A stretch of DNA of 64,000 nucleotides from Psychrobacter celer (GTDB lineage Bacteria > Pseudomonadota > Gammaproteobacteria > Pseudomonadales > Moraxellaceae). A program made the translations under genes and the position numbers. The notes beneath the pieces were generated by a model that did no database searches, was not told where the DNA came from, and saw only the letters and a program-made list of their open reading frames with translations. Where the stretch lies: positions 1 through 64,000 of the forward strand of contig NZ_JABASU010000012.1 in the NCBI RefSeq assembly GCF_016107555.1. Reading direction: 5' to 3'. Within the stretch, counting starts at the first letter, position 1, and each line of letters begins with the position of its first letter. Shown piece after piece: positions 60,819 to 64,000 of this stretch.

Positions 60819-62759
60819 TTAGCCTTCAAGCTCACTCCAGCGTTCAAGCTTGCTCATCATCTCCTCTTCGATGGCCAACAAGCGCTCACTGGCGGCCGTC
60901 GCGGCATCAAAGTCGGTGGTAAACCATGAGCCATCAGCCAGCTTGTCTTCTAGCGTCTTTTGTTCGGCTTCTAGCGCCGCGATTTCTTTGGGTAAGCTAT
61001 CTAGCTCGCGCTGCTCATTGAAGTTGAGCTTTTTGGCGGCTTTATTTGGCTTTCCAGCGTCAGCTTTGTTGGCTGATTTTGACGCTTTAGTATTGCTAAC
61101 GGGTGCTTTTGCGGCGCGCGCGGCTTCCTCGCGGTTTTTTTGTATCAAGTACTCTTGGTAACCGCCGACATACTCTTTGACGATGCCATTGCCATTTTCG
61201 TCCGTGTCAAATACCCAAGTGGAGGTGACCACATTGTCCATAAATGAGCGGTCATGACTGATCAGCAAGATGGTGCCGTTAAAGCTGCTGACCGACTCTT
61301 CTAATAGCTCAAGGGTGGCCATATCCAAATCGTTGGTCGGCTCATCAAGCACTAATATGTTGGCAGGTTTTAATAATTGCTTGGCAAGTAATACGCGGTT
61401 GCGCTCACCACCTGATAAGGCTTTGACAGGTGTGCGTGCGCGCTCCGGCGCAAATAAGAAGTCTTGCAAATAGCTCATGATGTGGGTTTTTCGGCCGCCC
61501 ACTTCGACAAAATCCGAGCCCTCTGAGACGTTTTGCGCGACGCTTGCCTCAAGGTCGAGCTGATCGCGCAGCTGATCAAAAAAGGCAATTTGCAAATTGG
61601 TGCCAAGCTTGACGCTGCCGGTCTTGGTGACCTCGTCATCCGACATATCGAGTAGGGCTTTGATTAATGTGGTTTTGCCTGCGCCGTTAGGGCCGACAAT
61701 ACCGATTTTGTCGCCGCGCATAATAGTGGTCGTAAAGTTGTCAACCAGTACATTGCCATCATATTCAAGGTGCAGGTTTTTGACTTTACAAACCAGCTTG
61801 CCGCTTTTTTCGCCTTCACCCATGGTGATATTGACGTTGCCGACTTGCTCGCGGCGGTTTTTTCGCTCTTCGCGCAGGGCTTTTAGCTCGCGTACGCGGC
61901 CTTCGTTACGGGTACGACGGGCTTTGATGCCTTGACGAATCCACACTTCTTCTTGCGCCAGTTTTTTATCAAAATTGGCATTGTTTTTTTCCTCAGCAAG
62001 TAGCTGCTGCTCTTTTAGCTCTTGATAACGAGCGTAGCCTTTGGCGCCTTGGGTGACGTCATAGCTGGTCAATTGGCCACGGTCAAGCTCTACAATACGA
62101 GTCGCAAGCTTATCAACGAATGCTCTATCGTGCGTGACAAATAACAAAGTCAGTCCTTGCCAATCAAGCAAGAAGCGCTCTAACCACTCAATACTATCAA
62201 CGTCTAGATGGTTGGTTGGCTCATCTAATAACAATACGTCAGGTTTGGTGACCAGCGCACGCGCGAGCAAAACGCGGCGCTTACGGCCTCCAGATAGCGA
62301 GGAGAGGTCGTCCTCTGGGTCAAGCCCCATGGTGGTGATTAGACGGGTGGCATCGCGCTCTAAGTCCCAGCCATGGACGGCGTCGATATCATGCTGCAAG
62401 GTCGCCATATGTTCGCAAGCGTCCATGTCGCCATTGGCGCACATCTCCACTTGCTTATTATAATTGATCAGCAGCTCAGCTGTGCGGCGGCTACCGCCCA
62501 TGACGATATCGAGTATGCGTCCGCTCGACTCGGGGACGTCTTGCTCGAGCATCGCAACACGCATGCTACTATTGGTGATGATCTCACCACTATCTGGCTG
62601 CAGCGAGCCATTGATCAGTTTAAATAAAGTAGATTTACCTTCGCCATTGCGGCCGATTAAGCACACACGCTCGCCTGCATTGATGGAAAAATCAATACCA
62701 TCGAGAATGGGGGCGACGCCAAAGGCTAAGTGAATGTCTTTTAGATGTATCAGTGCCAT
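60819..62759 (-). CDS. uup: ABC-F ATPase Uup
   Basis: A 646-residue ABC-F protein with two ABC cassettes: first Walker A GRNGEGKST and signature LSGGRKRR, second Walker A GPNGAGKTT and signature LSGGERNR; both Walker B regions read LLDEPTNHLD or VLDEPTNDLD. A charged linker joins them and the C-terminal 70 residues form the coiled-coil DNA-binding domain that marks Uup. Uup affects precise transposon excision and acts on ribosomes or branched DNA. The start at 62759 (MALIHLKD) matches the family; the longer frame adds 36 unlikely residues. The ribosome site is weak. Confidence 0.94.
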   Translation of the reverse strand: MALIHLKDIHLAFGVAPILDGIDFSINAGERVCLIGRNGEGKSTLFKLINGSLQPDSGEIITNSSMRVAMLEQDVPESSGRILDIVMGGSRRTAELLINYNKQVEMCANGDMDACEHMATLQHDIDAVHGWDLERDATRLITTMGLDPEDDLSSLSGGRKRRVLLARALVTKPDVLLLDEPTNHLDVDSIEWLERFLLDWQGLTLLFVTHDRAFVDKLATRIVELDRGQLTSYDVTQGAKGYARYQELKEQQLLAEEKNNANFDKKLAQEEVWIRQGIKARRTRNEGRVRELKALREERKNRREQVGNVNITMGEGEKSGKLVCKVKNLHLEYDGNVLVDNFTTTIMRGDKIGIVGPNGAGKTTLIKALLDMSDDEVTKTGSVKLGTNLQIAFFDQLRDQLDLEASVAQNVSEGSDFVEVGGRKTHIMSYLQDFLFAPERARTPVKALSGGERNRVLLAKQLLKPANILVLDEPTNDLDMATLELLEESVSSFNGTILLISHDRSFMDNVVTSTWVFDTDENGNGIVKEYVGGYQEYLIQKNREEAARAAKAPVSNTKASKSANKADAGKPNKAAKKLNFNEQRELDSLPKEIAALEAEQKTLEDKLADGSWFTTDFDAATAASERLLAIEEEMMSKLERWSELEG

Positions 62760-62999
62760 AGAGTATCTTAAGCTTATATAATAGTGAGGTAGGGGTTGTT
62801 GCAAAATTGCCAGCAGTATAACATGCCACCGCATCACTGTAGTGCGCGTAAGTGGTTTTATTAACACTATTTATTGCTTTGCATAGTGGCGGCGATTTAA
62901 TGCCTGTCATCAAAGGTGACTGGCTACTATTGACGCTGCTGCAAATATGCTGCTGCCGAGTCTATTTGACCTTCTATTTACCATTATTTAGAGAACAAC

Positions 63000-63257
63000 A
63001 TGAATCAATTCAAAGATAAAGAGGACGGGTTTGGTATGCAAGATGACTTGCAAGCCCAAGTAATCGATTTACAAACGAGCCTAGCGCATCTTGAGGTCAC
63101 TGTCGAAAGGTTAAATGACGTCATTACGCGACAAGATAAGGATATTCATACATTGCAGCGTCAGTTACAGCTCATTTATAAGCAAATAGACAGTCAAGCT
63201 ACTGAAGTGGGTATTGCACCATTTGATGTGATGGCAGATAGACCGCCACATTACTGA
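63000..63257 (+). CDS. slyX: SlyX family protein
   Basis: An 85-residue coiled-coil protein with the SlyX pattern: LQAQVIDLQTSLAHLEVTVERLNDVITRQDKDIHTLQRQLQLIYKQI heptads and the conserved C-terminal PPHY. N-terminal extension of about 15 residues compared with enteric SlyX. Function unknown. AGAGAACAAC precedes the ATG. It is divergent from uup with a 240-base gap that holds no other feature seen. Confidence 0.88.
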   Translation: MNQFKDKEDGFGMQDDLQAQVIDLQTSLAHLEVTVERLNDVITRQDKDIHTLQRQLQLIYKQIDSQATEVGIAPFDVMADRPPHY

Positions 63258-63425
63258 TTTCTAAACCAATATCTGATGCAGGACTGGATATTTTTTGTTT
63301 GATTATTTTATCATCCAACGCCGTAAAACCACATCCTTCTAGGGCGTGGATATCAGGCGTCAGCCGTTGTCACCTAAGATTTAGATTGCCTTGATACCCA
63401 AACCCATTGAGATCATAATTAATCC
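63258..63425. mobile_element. Left end of an IS605-type element
   Basis: The 168 bases before tnpB hold an imperfect hairpin at about 63329-63350 (CCACATCC, loop TTCTA, GGGCGTGG), like the subterminal hairpins of IS200/IS605-group ends. The exact left boundary is not determined. Confidence 0.45.
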
Positions 63426-64000
63426 ATGAAAACGCTCAAGCTACGCATCAAAGACAAACACGCCACTCAGCTCAATATCTTAGCTGGGGCGGTTAACTTT
63501 GTCTGGAATTACGTCAATGAGCTTAGTTTTAAACATTTACAGCGCACTGGCAAATTCTTTTCAGCCTATGACTTGGCTACTTATACCAAAGGTAGTGGCG
63601 AGTATTTAAACTTGCACAGCCAAACCCTGCAAGCGATTAGTGAGGTTCACTCCAAAAGCCGAAAACAGTTTAAAAAAGCCAAACTCAACTGGCGCACCAA
63701 CAACCCAAAGGCCAAGAGAAGAAGCTTGGGCTGGATTCCTTTTAAAAAGACAGCCGTAAAACACCTATCAACTCGTCAATCAGGCAAGACAAGCCTTAAA
63801 TCTACCATTCAGCTAAGCCTCGCTAAAGGCAAAAAACTTACTATAGATCTATGGGACAGCTATAACCTAGCCCTGTACAGCATCAACACCTGTGAGCTAG
63901 TGCAAGACAATCGCGGCCACTGGTATGCCTGTATCACCGTTAAAGAGTTTCCAAAGATTAAGTGTGGCACGGGCCAAGTCGGTATTGATCTAGGCTGCAA
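63426..64000 (+). CDS. tnpB: TnpB (OrfB) RNA-guided nuclease/transposase, 5' part
   Basis: The frame is open from ATG 63426 to the window end (191 codons). The product opens MKTLKLRIKDKHATQLNILAGAVNFVWNYVNEL, typical of TnpB/OrfB, and reaches GQVGIDLGC at the very end, the first RuvC motif with its catalytic Asp. The remaining RuvC motifs, the zinc finger and any omega-RNA lie outside. No tnpA is seen upstream within the window, so this may be a tnpB-only (IS1341-like) element. By family it is an RNA-guided DNA endonuclease that helps keep the element. Confidence 0.88.
   Translation, partial: MKTLKLRIKDKHATQLNILAGAVNFVWNYVNELSFKHLQRTGKFFSAYDLATYTKGSGEYLNLHSQTLQAISEVHSKSRKQFKKAKLNWRTNNPKAKRRSLGWIPFKKTAVKHLSTRQSGKTSLKSTIQLSLAKGKKLTIDLWDSYNLALYSINTCELVQDNRGHWYACITVKEFPKIKCGTGQVGIDLGC

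Overview
The window looks like a chromosome segment of a gammaproteobacterium of the Moraxellaceae, most likely Psychrobacter. This is judged from moderate G+C, the protein flavour of the housekeeping genes (metG, sspAB, petABC, dcd, uup, slyX) and the gene neighbourhoods; no search was run.

Left part (about 496-27213): a roughly 26.7 kb integrative element inserted at the 3' end of a tRNA-Leu(UAA) gene. Both ends carry a 44-bp near-identical direct repeat (496-539 and 27170-27213) that includes the tRNA 3' end, and a P4-type tyrosine recombinase sits just inside the tRNA-proximal end. A broken copy of a sister integrase (25-357) lies just beyond the far repeat, so at least two related elements have used this site in tandem. 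The cargo is (a) a mobile-element maintenance module at 0.6-7.6 kb (HUH-like Gp2/YagK-type protein, DUF932, YqaJ exonuclease, Cys-rich conserved protein, AlpA regulator), with hairpin terminators between most genes; (b) AT-rich accessory genes at 7.7-12.6 kb, including a tightly packed operon of unknown function (Sel1 repeats, YkgJ-like Cys cluster, glycine-zipper membrane protein, small helical protein); (c) an AAA ATPase plus RloB-like pair resembling AbiL/RloAB on the minus strand; and (d) divergent from it, a type 1-like BREX operon brxA-brxB-brxC-pglX-pglZ that ends at pglZ without brxL.

Middle part (27.2-44.7 kb): tRNA-Leu and tRNA-Cys, a sodium:solute symporter with its 44-residue partner, an fdhD-fdhF/YdeP-type molybdoenzyme pair, a TsdA-like dihaem cytochrome with a trihaem cytochrome, divergent from a TtrS/TtrR-like two-component system, and an ABC importer with two tandem paralogous lipoprotein binding proteins of the TrpX/DUF534 type.

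Right part (44.7-64 kb): metG, a GntP-family permease divergent from a ketone-body utilisation cluster (scoA, scoB, 3-hydroxybutyrate dehydrogenase), an mgtE pseudogene with an internal deletion, mrp/apbC, DUF2804, dcd, sspB-sspA, the cytochrome bc1 operon petA-petB-petC, uup, slyX, and the start of an IS605-type tnpB that runs off the window. Two 176-bp miniature inverted-repeat elements of one family occur at 8661-8836 (inside the island) and 48721-48896 (outside it).
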